DNA of 64,000 nucleotides from the NCBI GenBank assembly GCA_013396635.1, contig WBMW01005646.1:62001-126000 (forward strand). Reading direction: 5' to 3'. The stretch's first letter is position 1. Every line of letters begins with the position of its first letter. The notes beneath the pieces are model-generated. The model made no database searches. It saw nothing but the letters and a program-made list of their open reading frames with translations, and had not been told where the DNA came from. A program made the position numbers and the translations under genes. This stretch comes from Penelope pileata. Taxonomy: Eukaryota > Chordata > Aves > Galliformes > Cracidae. This document shows positions 12,601 to 25,267 of the stretch, one piece after another.

Positions 12601-15600
12601 CCACACAGGAATTTTAAAATTATCTTTTGCTTTTATGTGAAATCTTGAAATTGTGTCTGAGCTGGCACAAGCATTGCTCACCATTTGCTTCAATCACACT
12701 GCTTTAATTTTCTTGCAAAAAAAAAATGCAAAATAAAAAAACCCACTATTCAGATTTTTTTTCTGTTTGTGGAAGTTTATAGACTCATGAAATTGATTAT
12801 TTGTGTTGTCACTAAAGGTTAGAAATAATGCAGTCATAGTTGGGTTGCTGACATGATAAATTTCTAAACAATTTCTAAAATATTGACACTTTGAAGCATT
12901 TTCACAGACTAAATAGTTGGAGAAGTTAAGGTAGCCAGCTTTGTGCAGGACTCTACTGAAACACACAATCCAGCTGGCACCAAGAATAAAGCATTAGAGA
13001 TACTGTGATGTGCTAAGAAGGGGCAGGTAGAAACAGTTTTAATGGTTTATTTATTTCAGTTTATGGAAGTTCTTGTATTTGTCAAGTTTTGTATTGTTTG
13101 ATTATGTTGAGAAAAAGAACAACTGCTTTCTGTAGTAGCAACTATCACAGGGTATGAATACTTTGGATTTTGTTAACAGTGGAACATGAATATTCATACC
13201 AGTATACATGACTTGCACTGAAAGCTGTGTTGTCACCTGTAGGGGACTGGATATTGCCTGGGCCATCGTGGGCAAGCTGTGCCCAGGGGCTGCGCCTGTG
13301 TTCTCTGATGGGAGTCTGATGCACGGAGAGGACAAAGGCAAAGATGGCAAACAAGTGGTGAAGCTCTATCTAGAAGCCATGGCCACTCACTCAATGAAGC
13401 CCACAGGTTAATTTGTACAACTGTTGAGATGTTCAGTACTTCACTTCTTACTGGGGTCTTACTGGTGTTACCATCTGGCACCTCCACCACGTATCATCCC
13501 CGACTCCAAGGCTGTATCTTCCCAGCGTGCCGTTTAGTCCTGCCAAACTGTGTTTTCCATGCAGAAACTGGAAATCGTGTTCAGTGGTTTTGCAGTGTGT
13601 TTGGGCCTCCTGAGGTTCAACTTCCTGTTACCATTTTAAGTAGCAATTCCTTTTTGATCAGGGAGATTGTTGTGAACTTGAAACAATTTGCTCAATTTGC
13701 AAGAGCCAGTAAGAAGGGAGCGTGCATAGTTTATTGTTGATGCTAATGCTGATGAAACATGCGGCGGTCAAAGCATTCCACTGGAAATCTCAACTTAATG
13801 TGAGTAGCTCCTGACTCAGCAATCGTAGGCATAGCTCTGAATTCAGCAGTAGTCCTTTGCACGTCGCTGTATAATTTGAGAATTGCACACCAACATAAGC
13901 ATGTTGCTCAAGCTGCCGTTTAAACAGTGCCTGCAGAGGGGGTTTGGGAGGAAACGAGGAAACTCCAGGAGAGACCACTCAGCTCCCAGAAGTTATCTTC
14001 CATTTTTGTTAGTACTGGTCCACATTAGCTGGAAAGTGGTGGCCTTCAGGATATTTTGTGACACTGGTTTTAGGGGTGGTTCCTTGTAGGAGTCAGAAAT
14101 GCTCTGCTAAGGATTTTTGGGAAGATAGGAGAATGCAGTTTTAGAAGGCAGGCTTTTCAAGGGTGAGATCAGCATCTCTCTGTTTTGGAAGTCTTTCTTT
14201 TCTCAAAGCACGTATAACCCAGCATAAATACATTTAGTGTATTTTAAATTTGGTGGGATAAGAAGAAATTCTTGAAAGAGATCTACTTCTATTCTTCTAA
14301 AATTACATCTCAATGAAATTTACTGTTTACGTCAGTGCAAGGGGATGGAATATGTGGGACATATGTTTACAGAAATTAAGGGAAAAAATGATATAAAATT
14401 GTCTTAAAAACAGTCAGAAATCTTGCAAATAGGACCAAAGAGAAAATGCTGTCTCCTTAGTATATTTTTATTATATGTGAAATTTGTCAAGAGCCATGTT
14501 CTGTATGTATGCTTGTGGACAAAGTACTTACTGTAGCTGATGAGGCAGCTTCCAGCCTAACTTTTTTTACCAGAAAATGATAAATCACTGACAGTGAAGT
14601 GTTTCATAAAGCTGTTCCTGCTGACAATTCTGTAACAAAGTGAAAATTGGAAAAACATTTTCATTGGGTGGAAACTTTCCACTCCATTCAATTTGAGGGG
14701 AATGGTATCCGCAACTTCTATTAAAGCAGATTCTGGTTTTTGACTTCAGTTTTTCAGTATTATGTCATTAAAGTGAAGAAATTATGAGAGAACTTACTGT
14801 TCTGATATACTTTTTCTTTTCTCTCTACTCCTTGTATTAGCACTATGGTTTTGTTTGTTTTAGGGAAGGTTGGGGCTGGTGGGTTGTTAATTTTCATTCA
14901 GTTTCTGAACACAAGCTATTTCACTATCGGTTTCTCCAAATAAGCATTGCCATTGTTGACCAGTTCCAGCATCACCAAAAAGAAGAATCGCTGGCTGTTT
15001 TTTATTTTTTTTACTTTATGCAAAAAAAAAGCTCTGAAGATTACATTGTTTTTATTAAATATCCTTACTCAAGGTATGAATGTGATAGGAATATCAGGAT
15101 ACACTCCCGCCCCCCCCTAAAATTTTTGTTTAGGGTAAATAGCTTGTTGGATGCATCCTTGATTTGCAGTTTGTTAGGGCTGCAGACTGGAATTTCAGAG
15201 TTGTAAAATTACTCTTAAACAGTAAAATAGAAGATGTTAGGGAGATGGCATCAAATTTATGCCTGAGATAAGAGAGTTGAACTGAATAAAGTTACACATT
15301 TGGCAGATAATATTTGCTTTTGGCAACTTCTGATGTCCCATCAATTGCACATCATCAGCAATTTCCTGTTTTCAGTTCTTGTAGCGTGAGATAAAGTATT
15401 CTGCTAAATGCTGTCCTGGAAGAGGAATTGGCAGAAGGGAGCTAAAGCTGACAGATATTAGCAGAAACTTGGTATCTCTTGCCTATAATAATTTCTTTAT
15501 GGGATGAGTCAGGAAAAAGAGTGCTGATATAAATGCATGTGCCACATGATGACAGAAGAGGCAGAGAACCACTCTGTCCAACGGAATACTACCTTCATGC

Positions 15601-18600
15601 TTTGAAAAGTTCATTTTCAGTAAAGATTTATTCTGCCTCACTACTCTGAAAGGTCAGCTACCTTGAGCTTAACAGAGTATGCTTGTTTCCCAGGTGCCTT
15701 AAAGAACGTTTGTTACACTCTTTCTTCTTCATTTACAACAAATCATGCTCAATGCTGATTTAACTTCCTCATGCCAACATTTGACCAAGAAGTTAGGTTC
15801 CTTAGCTAGTGAGTTGGAGTGTCAGTGTGCCTGGTGACTCCATCCACTGAGTATTTGCTCCTCCTTTTCCACTTAAGTTTTGTTGATGTGATACACAGTT
15901 GTGCTGAAAAGTCAAATCTTCAGAGGAAGACCCAGTCTGACATGAGTCTGGTTGTTGTGAAGGACTCAGACAAGGCTGTTAGCTCAGCTGGATGAGAAGT
16001 TTATTTCACACACATGCTTGAGACTAAGAGATTGTGAATGTTGTCTGCCAAGGGCAGTGATGAAAGAAGTCCCACAGTTTGGGATGCTCTACTTAGAGTA
16101 TGCTCTGAGTTAAAACAGTCCTGCAGCAGCTGTGGGATGGTCGTGTGGCCTTGTTTTTTTCCACCTCTGACTGTTGGTACAGTCTACAGAGCAACACCGG
16201 ATTTTTGGAGGCTTCTGCTGAATCTTTCTGACGTTATCTGAACATAATGTTTTGATGGATTTAGATTATGGCATGTTCTACCACATGGCATTTACTTTAT
16301 TGTCTGTTAAACTGTTAATGTAAAAGTTTGCTATAGAGTATAAAAGACAGAGAGATTATTTTCCCCCTTGGAGAATTTCAGAGATGTACCTTTGCTTTTT
16401 GATGTTATATGCATTGCTTCTCTCTGCAGTCAACCACTAGAGACTTGAAATTCCATCAAATCCTATTTCAGTTGTGGAATGTCACCACAGCAGTGTAAGA
16501 TCCAAAAATCATTTGCCTCCTTAAGGCAGCAGATTAGAGGCAGATTCTCTTTATATGGTTTACCTCTATTTACTTCAGTTAAAGTATTTCTTGGGTTTTA
16601 AGCTTTCTGGGAGAGAAATGAGATCCATTGCCTCTTTCAAAACATAGCGATGATGGAAGCTGAGAGGTGAATAATGATTTTATTGTTTCAGACTCTTCAA
16701 ATTTCGCTAAGAATGTTTGATGAAAGAAGAAACCTCTTTCAAAGAGGTGTACTGATCTTTTTGCATTGTTTTCTTGAGTTGTATTTCTCAGACATAAGCA
16801 TCTTTAGGCACTTGCACAGAAAAGGTGTAAATTACATTTCACACTTCTGCCTAGGAGTGGGGAACCATGTAACCTGCCTGTGCTGCTGGTTGAAGAAGCA
16901 TTACAGAAGAGGAGTCTGGACTGTAAGGTGTTAGTCCACACTGGCGCTGATTTTTGATATGGTTTAGAGTCAATTATTTTACCTCCACACCTCGAATCGT
17001 CAATCTAAAATATAAATACCTAACCTCAAAGTATGGTTTCTAAACTTAATTAAAGCTAGGAAGGCACAAATGTATCTTTGGAATAAAAGTACTACATATT
17101 TTTTAGTAAATAATCCACAACCTTTCAAAAGTGCCAATGTCTGAAAATAATTCCTTGGATAATCAGTAACCATCTTCATACCACCTGCACAAAGGCAGGG
17201 ATAGCATCTGCATAGCAGGGACAACATGTATATTAGCAGTTTTTAGATATAAACAATTTTAAATAAATTATTTGCTGTCATCTTGGGAGGGATGGGTGCT
17301 GGTGCTGCTTGAAATGCATTTTATAAGTAGGGATGCATGAGCAATAGATTTTACAGTGCCACACTGGCTATGGGGATACCCTCAAAGTAATAACTTCTAC
17401 CACGACATTACTTTGATCCCCACTGCTTTTCATTTTAGGTTTAGGATGCTACAGAAGCTTCTTTACCAACAAGTTTTGTTTTTTTCATGCCACTTCCGAA
17501 TGTTTGCAGAAAGGATACACTGCACCATCTCATGTCCTCCTACAGTTGATCCCTCCCACACAGCCTTTCTGTTTGTCTGTCTGCATAGTTCAACTGTAGC
17601 GATACAGGGGTTCTGCTGCATCGTAATTCGGAGTGTTGGGAAATGAAAAATGAGTACCAGTACCACTGCTGTTGCAAGCTGAAATAATTACTGAATTCTG
17701 AGTGTTGATTTCAATATACAAAGCTGTGGTGCTTCAGAGAAAAACTGAGCCTTCTTTTGGCGCTAGCAGTGCTGAACAGACCAGGCATAACTGAAGTAAG
17801 TTTCATACCTAGGAATAGGTACTGTCAGTGTGTCTTTGGGGATAGTTCTGAAGAACAGCAGACTTCTCCTTCTTATTTTTTCTTTATTAATTACCAAAAG
17901 GAAGAGGTGAAATATGTGTGTGTATTGAGGCTGAGATGTTTTTAAATGTGAAGCTTTCCAAGAGAGTATTCTTGAGTAGCATACCATGACTTATGCAGGA
18001 TGAAGGAGTGGTTTGAGTGTGGATGTTAATACATAGAAAGACTAAGCTATGAAACTTTGCAGCGTATATTTAGGAGCGTAGAAAAATGAAGCTCAGAGAA
18101 AGCCAAAATCAGAGAAAGACGTGATCCAATATTTTTGGAGAAGTGATGGGTAAGAGTGAACAGGATTTTTTAAAGAAGCAATGGAGTTGTCAGTAAGGCA
18201 GATAGAGAGGGCAGGAGAGAAGAGGTAAGATAAGTATCAGCTAACTTTGCCAACAGACCAGGATAATTAAGTCGCTGTGGAAAGAAGAGTTTGGGCATCA
18301 AGTAGTCTGTTGCTCCTTTTTCGCAGTAGAATTGTCAATGTGCTTGCTTTGAAGTTGTGTATGTGTATTTATTTAGGCAGCACACACAGCTAACTGACAC
18401 CTGACTGACTGCCTGTGTGTATGCCTAAATGGTTTATTTCAGTATAAAGCTCTAGGGTTTGTGTCCGAGTAAAGATGAAATTACTGTATCTCTCTAGGTC
18501 AAATTTCTTGGTTCATTTCTTCTAAGGGAACTTTGTAAAAAGACAGAAACTGTACAGTGTAGTGCAAAATGAAATCTGTCCCTCCTGTAAGCCTGCTGGG

Positions 18601-20431
18601 AAAACCATGCCCATTGGAAATGATGTCTTTTTATTGATCTTTTGATATTTAGCAAGTTTATATGTTACTCTGAATTTGCCTGTTATCTGTGTGTTTTCTG
18701 CTAGCCTTATCCTTGAGCAAACTGCTTTACTTTTATGACATTGTTATTTTGGCCTTCTTAAGGTCATGCTGTTGAAACAAATATCATAAAAAAGTCAGAC
18801 TTTGGAGTTTTTAGCAAGAGAACATTCCTCTGTATTATCTACAAACCCAAACACAGGAGCATTGAAAGCCTGACAGTGTCCCCTGAGCGAGGCATACACG
18901 ATCGATTTCTCATCATCTCGTGCTGGAGGAAAATGTGCACAAAGTAGTGAAGTATAAATAGCAAAAAGCAATTTTTAAATTATTTTGGTCATTGAAAGCT
19001 GACCCTAGTTGTTACAAAGTGTGTTCTGTAATTTTGGCCATTTGAGTCTGTACTTGGGCACCTAAATATAAATGACCTATTCTTCAGAGGGGCCCGAAAG
19101 CAAGGGTGGTGGCACACAGTGGCAGGATTTGATTAGGGGTGACGTGCTCTCACCAGCAGGAGAAAGAAGATTATTTTCCCAGAACTAATCTTTGTGGTCT
19201 GGAGTGAAGCAAGGTGAGCATTAGGACGGCAGGAAGGGGCGTGTGAATCGGACTTGGTGTTGTTGGTGAGGAAGGTGAAATGCACCTCAGCAGCTTAAAA
19301 ATAATGTACTTGTAGGCCTCTGTTTCTCTGCCTCAGAATACGCTAACATTTTTGGGTGTGAGCATTTGAAGTTGGGCATGTGAAGTGTATGCTTTGATTC
19401 CTAAGCTGAATGAGTTTTCTAGTCTCTCTGTAATTTGTTTAAATACAACCTTTAATTAAAAGTAAAATTCTGTAGCTATATGTAAAGGGGTGCATGTTGT
19501 ATTTATTTTCTGTGTATTTCTATAGTGTCTATATGTTTAAAAACAACACACAGTCATGATAATCATCGTCTTTTTGGACATTTCCCATCAGGGGAAGGTA
19601 TGGCACAAAAGATGACTTATGGTAAGGGTGAGGAAAAAATGAGCAAACTGGCTGGCTATGGACATGAAAGGAGAGAGTTCGGTGAAAGCTGTTGGAGGTT
19701 ACTGTTCAGTCTGCAGGGACTTAACAGCTGTGCAAACGCATGGCATTATGCCCAGGTCCCTGCTAAGTGCTGCAGTCAGTAGTCCTGCAGCCCAAGGAGG
19801 AAGAAGAAAACGCTGAGGACATTGAAAAGTGCCTGGATGGAAATGAAGTACTCAGTGGTTGGTTAAAATCTTATTGGCCAGAGGTGCAGTTTTTGATACA
19901 CGGCGGCAAGTCCCCAGGGAAGCCTCCCATCCCTCGTGGCCAGTGCCGGGGCGGTCGGCGCTGGCGGCTCCAGCCCACCTGTGCAGGCCTGCGAGTAGGC
20001 CGCTGGCCAGAGGCACCTTACTGCTGGGTGCTTATGTTCTGCCTATCTGTAAAGGGTCATTGTTTCTTACAGTAAATGAAATAGCTACATCCATGCTCAG
20101 AGCTGTTTTTGACTCTAAGCACATACATTCCCAGCAGAACTGTGATTATAAAACCAGTGATTCGGTTGTATCTGCAGCAGCTAGGTCAGGCAGTGCCTTC
20201 CACAGGCCGCTTTATCACTGGTTGCTGTTAAAATATTTGCTAAGAAAATAGCACTGAAAATAGGATAGCATTCACAAGAGTTGAGGCTGAGATGCTAAAA
20301 GGTAAGCGGTGTATTACACAAGCCTCTCTGATGTTTTCTCAGTTCATTGAAAAGCTTAACTTCCACGTTTTGCTCACACGATTTTCTGATGTTTTCTTTA
20401 AAAGGAACAATGTTCTTTTTTTGTTTTTTAG
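9633..20431 (+). other. FOXN3: FOXN3 intron between the 66-nt and 109-nt exons
   Basis: This 10.8-kb intron starts GTGAGT and ends in a T-rich tract followed by AG at 20430-20431. It is mostly AT-rich with no long open frame of note. A compact GC- and CpG-rich patch lies at about 19900-20015 and is listed separately. I see no RNA gene and no full-length mobile element. Confidence 0.8.
19900..20015. promoter_or_regulatory. small CpG-rich patch within an intron
   Basis: About 115 bases are markedly richer in G, C and CpG than the flanks, including a GGGGCGG Sp1-type GC box near 19948 and several CGGC words. It lies about 420 bases upstream of the 109-nt FOXN3 exon. It is too short for a standard CpG island. 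It could be a small regulatory element or a minor internal promoter, or simply a GC-rich repeat remnant. Only the base composition is seen directly. Confidence 0.2.
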
Positions 20432-20540
20432 TTCCTCCAGGAGTGATACAAAATGGAGCTCGAGTTCTGAGTAGAGGAATATTTCCTGGAGCCAGGCCAT
20501 TGCCAATCAACCCTATTGGAAGCATGGCTGTTGCAGTAAG
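20432..20540 (+). CDS. FOXN3: FOXN3 internal coding exon (109 nt)
   Basis: This exon encodes the linker after the cassette: PPGVIQNGARVLSRG, then IFPGARPLPINPIG, then SMAVAVR, with the last R codon split. It is clearly FOXN3, whose human counterpart reads PPGVIQNGARVLSRG followed by a similar PGVRPLPITPIG stretch. The acceptor follows a long T tract (TTTTTTAG, ending at 20431). The exon opens with TT, completing a codon begun in the exon before, and closes with AG, which the G at 31297 completes to arginine. It therefore runs phase 1 to phase 2, is required for frame, and cannot be skipped without a shift. The donor is GTAAGA at 20541. A second, overlapping donor GTAAGG sits 5 bases upstream at 20536, and its use would shift the frame (see findings). 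The segment is a proline/glycine-rich, probably disordered part of the nuclear repressor. Confidence 0.95.
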
Positions 20541-21532
20541 GTAAGAGTGGCTCCTTGTGAGATGTTTATGAAATTATTTTGCAGAGAATAAAATTATATG
20601 TAAGCTTGGATCAGTGGAAACTTTCCTGCTTGCTAATACTCCTGAGATTTTCAGTGAAAAAACTCTCTACCATCTAAAATGCATGGGTTATCATTCATTG
20701 CAAGATAGTCATGGCATATCTGTCTGTTGCATAGTGCCTTATAAAGAACATAGTTTTGTTTTCACAAGCAAGTTGAAGGCAGTTTTCCCTGAGAAGCTCC
20801 TCGGGTGACCTCTTTTTCTAAGTGCATATGTGTTCCTGCTCCCCCCCGCCACCACTTCTTTAAAGACGGCTTCCTGAATCTTTTCCTGGTATTAAATACC
20901 AGAGAGAAGCTTATCAGTAATATTAAAGCAATTTCTGAAAGATGTCTAAACATATAGCTGTCATTTTGTTATTAATGTAGGTCTTTGTGAGATGGTTTCT
21001 TTCATTACAGATTCTATTTCAAGGTTATACTGAAACATTCAAGGGTAAAATGTTGTTTGAAGATCCTCGACTTTTTTTTCAGAAAGCAGGGCACTAAGGG
21101 ACATCTAGTGATGGTAATAAGAAGTTCAGCAGTTTGCTTTACTTAAAGCCGTGGTGGTTTATTGTTGCAAGAACAATTTGCCTCAGGTGTAGCTCTACTT
21201 TCAGTCAGTCTCAACAGAGATTAATTTGGTCAAGTGTGCTGCCAGTGCTCTTCTCTTTCCAAACTCGCAATATCAGTAAAAGCCATTTCAGCTCAGGCAG
21301 CTGGGTGTTCTGGGTGGGGCTTTGTGCTCAGTGCTGGCCCCGCTTTGCTGGGCTGCTCCGGGTGCACACTGACCTCAGTAAGTGGCTACAAGGCAATGAA
21401 ATGAAGCAGCTTGATAGCTACTTGTTCCATCATTGTTTGCTTGGGATTTTTTTCCAATTTCCGCTTTATTTTTTATCTCTTTTCAGAATTACTGGCTAGC
21501 CCTTTGGGTACAGTTCCTACATCCAGTAAGTG

Positions 21533-21550
21533 GAGAGAGAGAGAGAGAGA
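21533..21550. repeat. (GA)9 microsatellite
   Basis: Nine perfect GA dinucleotides in the last FOXN3 intron. Likely length-polymorphic. Confidence 0.9.
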
Positions 21551-22513
21551 ACCTCTGATGCTCCCATAATCTTGATGATTAAAAATGCAGAGAAGGGAAG
21601 ACACTAATTGGAATAAAATCCCTATTTTTGATGGGCGGCTGCTTTAGCTGCTTTTCGCATTTGCTACGCTGTGGAGATACAGCCCTGGGGGTCATCCTGC
21701 AGAAGGCTGCACAGTTTCTCTCCATCTCTCTTTTCCGCAGCCTGGCCTTGCTAGCAGCAGAGGGCAGCCATCTTCAGTGGCTTTGCCGCTGGCTTTGGCC
21801 AGGACTTGTATTCTGCTCCAGTGGGGATTGCAGAGCTGTGGGACTACTGGGTCACATATTGTATACATACATGTTTAGGAAGTGACCAAGCTAATTGGAG
21901 GACACAGTGGCCTGAAGCTCTCTCTTGAGCTCATCTGCATTTCCAGCTTAGGGCCATTCCTTAAGCAGAGAAGAAATCTATTGAAATCGAAGTTGACTTG
22001 AGGAGGAGATAGATCTGTTTTTCCATCCAGGCCTCTCAAAAACTTCCTTCTGTGTGGACATCTATAGTTTGCTGTGCTGTAAGGCTGCATATAGTTAACT
22101 TTTATACATTTTTAGAGGGCTTCTTCTCTTGTGTTACATGTTTTTGTGGAGCAAAGGAGGTTCAGCAGGTGGAACAGGATCTTCACCAGCTACCTGCTAA
22201 TGTAGATTTGGGAAATAAGGGATTTTACCCCTCCCTTGCTTATGTTCTTTTTGTTCTGACTCAGAGAAGAGCATTTATAATTCCTTAATGCAGACATTTT
22301 TAATTCTTTTTGTTCTCCTCTCCAGCCTTAGGCAGTATTAGAAATAGCTTGCTAGGAATATATTGCTGGTCTGCATGATGTCTGCTCATATTTAGGGGCT
22401 TCTGCAATATCTCCTCATTCCTGAAAAAAAGAGGAAGAGAGGAGGGAAGAGGCTGTGAAAGAGATTGGTAAGTTGGAGGACTCTCTGCAGTAGAGCAAAT
22501 TCAGAAGGCAGTT

Positions 22514-23251
22514 TTGTCTTGTGCCTACTGGGATATTAAAATTCAGAATTTTGTTAGGAAGGTCAGCCAGGTACCTCATGGTACCTCTTCAAACATCATC
22601 TGGTCCTCTCAGAACTGGATATTTCTGTTATCTGTTATTGTAAAAATGCCATCCCGTTTCGTGGTGCTTCCTCCTCTCCTCAAATACGCAGAGCTAAATG
22701 GAGCCTGTCCTGCTGAGCTTTCATGGCGTCTCATGAAAATCCATACAACTTCTGCTTATCGTGTGCAGCAGAGGGAGTTTCTCACAGCGTCCGTGCAGCC
22801 TTCCTCTGTTGCAGGGAGGAGTGGGAGTACTGCTTATGCAGAGCTGCCTTCCCTGCCTAAGGGGAGATGCAAGTCAGGCTGGCAGGGGATGTTTTCAGAC
22901 CTGTTCAGGTGCAGGAAGGTCGATCTCCCCTTCCAGCTTGCAGCAGCAGCAGGTGTGCTGGGCAGCCATGGCAGGTGGTGCAGTCTCATCTTCCAGCTAC
23001 CTGCAGGAATTGTGTTCCTCAGCCTGTATATTCAGGGAAAGCCTGACAGCTTCTTTCCAGTAAGATTTTACTCAATTGTGCATTTTTTTGAGAAGAGTTC
23101 CTCTGATGTTCTAAGGCCAAAACCAATACATTTCATTGTGCATTTTGGAAACCTGTGGTGGATTGCGTTCTTGGTAGTGGATCCTTCCATATTAAATAAA
23201 GCCTCTCAATGGTTTTCTTTATTCCTGTGTATGTTTTGGTTCCTGGTTTAA
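22514..23251 (+). other. long intronic open frame, no recognised product
   Basis: An uninterrupted frame of 245 codons runs from a TTG at 22514. The first ATG is at 22646, giving 201 residues. It is longer than expected by chance in DNA of this composition. The translation is rich in W, F, L, S and C, has no recognisable domain, and ends in a hydrophobic stretch. The codons do not show a clear preference for G or C in the third position. It lies in the sense orientation inside a FOXN3 intron. I regard it as probably non-coding and list it because of its length. Confidence 0.12.
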
Positions 23252-23572
23252 TGTTCCTGGTTCTTCTGTAAGGTGCTGGTGTTCTTTTGGCCTTTCCTTG
23301 CTGTCTGAATGATTTGTTTCATTTTGTCTTTGTTTCCTCTTTATTTCCTCAGTATCTTAATGGTCTTTGGGTTTGCTGTCCCTCAAACGGGGGAAATACT
23401 GTTTGCTTGTGACAGCCTGTCCTCAAATCACAGTCCATGCTTTTGAGGCCTCTTGTTATATGATGGCCTGGACTGTTCACAGATGTAGCATTTATTTTTT
23501 CTTTTTTCACCTAACCTGTTGGATGCTTTGGGAAATATTTAGGACCCTAGACTTAAGTAGTACCCCCCCCCC

Positions 23573-23596
23573 NNNNNNNNNNNNNNNNNNNNNNNN
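23573..23596. other. assembly gap (24 N) next to a poly-C run
   Basis: Twenty-four N follow directly on a run of C (about 23563-23572). Homopolymer C runs commonly break sequencing, so the gap size is probably nominal. It lies inside the last FOXN3 intron and does not affect the coding exons. Confidence 0.97.
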
Positions 23597-24780
23597 GTCC
23601 GTCAAACCTCTAGAGCTTCTCTCAAAAACCAGGTCAGGACACAGGCTACTACATTCCTGTTAATTTTCATGCAGGTACAAGATCTGCTGAGAAACACAGA
23701 AATGCCTGGAAACATTTTCAGGCACTCTGACAGTGTCTGTATCTGCATGTGCTATCTATTCACATCTTCTTCTTTACTGCAGTTAGGTAACTAAAGCAAA
23801 TGGCATGCTACAGGTGCAGTTTGCCATCTACCTCCCTCAATGAGATGCTGTTTTCTATGCCATCAGTTGAGTTCCTCACAGTCTGGGAGCTGTATAAACT
23901 TACAGCTTTTTTCTTTTTTTGCTACTTTTCTTCTTTTTAGTGCCATAGGCCATATTCTGATACTGCTGCTACTGAGTCTTTGCAGACATGACAGTTCCTG
24001 TATTTCTCTGTTTTGATGAACTCTTTCTTATTTTCCCTCTGCAGTTCTAACACAATAGCTCTGTTGTACTGTCCTTTGCCTACGCTTATGTTTCAGCTTC
24101 ATGTCACGTGCTGAAGAACGCAGCAAAGTGAAGCATAGAAGTCTATGCAGCTGAAGGATCTGTTATCAAGCAGACTGTGTGCAAATAACTTGCAGGATGA
24201 TATCCTGTTGTGCAGACTGCCATTACTGTCAAAATAGAGTAACAAGTTTGGTCTTGGGTTAAATTTGCAGATGTAATTAGGTGGAGTGTTTTGATTAATC
24301 TGTTGTTCAGGGAGGCCAGAACCAGAGCACAGAACTGAGATGTTAAAATCAGTGATTTCTGATATAGTAGCTCCCATTAGTTGGAAAGTTTACTGTGCTA
24401 TTCTTGCTGTTCTGTCCCTGCATAAGGTATCAATGTGTTGCTGTTCCCATGTAATTACATACAATTACATTATCCCTTATATATAAAATAAAGCACGATG
24501 GAGTTAAGTAGGATGAATTAAAAAGCCCTACTGAAAAGTATTTAGAAGCAGCAACAAATCCACCAGTTCCCATGAATAAAGAATAGCAATTGAGGAGAGC
24601 ATCATTATGTTGTAGTGCATTTGGCTTAAATTGCACAAATAGACCTTTTGTTCCAAACTAATCTACAAATGGAAAAGGCATCCCACACTATTCTTACTTT
24701 GAAAATCATCCGCTGGTGCTAAATCTCCACTGCAGTGCATAATTGGATGTGTTTTGACAGTAGCTTTTTATTTACTTTAT

Positions 24781-25267
24781 TCACACCACTTTTAGCTTGT
24801 TTATCATCCATATTTTCCATGTTGTGGCTGACAAGTCTAAGACCCACCCGAAGACAGCAGGGGAAAATAACGCTTCAAAGCTGCACAGCGTGTAGCATGT
24901 CTCTAACATGAGATCCATCATATATATTTCTGGCAGACCATATCCCCGTACAGTTCCCTGAGTGAATCTAAAAGCAAATGCAGTGATAGTCTGAATATGT
25001 AGAAAATAAAATACTGACTTAAAAAGGCTTTCAGTGAAAGCAAGCAAAGCCTTACTTGCAGCAAGGAGCTGGTTGTGCTTTGAGGGTGAGCTTTTGCTCT
25101 TCCTGTGCAATTTGAAAATATCCTTTAAATGTTTCCTTAGGAGGACTTCTGTAGACACTTCAGTAGGCATAGTCTCTATCAAAATGGCCAATGCATCTGC
25201 AGCATGCATTGTGGCAAAGTGCAAGAAGCTCCGTTCTGTGCAATCATGTTGCAGATTAGTAAGGTGT
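24781..25267 (-). other. minus-strand intronic open frame, unidentified
   Basis: An open frame of about 160 codons runs on the minus strand, ending in TGA at 24781-24783. Near its 5' end there is a possible branch-point word TTACTAAT followed by GATTGCACAG, so an exon could begin at about 25236. The translation includes a polar helical-looking stretch with LLRKHLKDIFKLHRK and then SKSSPSKHNQ. I cannot match it to a family. The length is within what chance allows for 64 kb in six frames, so support is weak. Confidence 0.12.
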
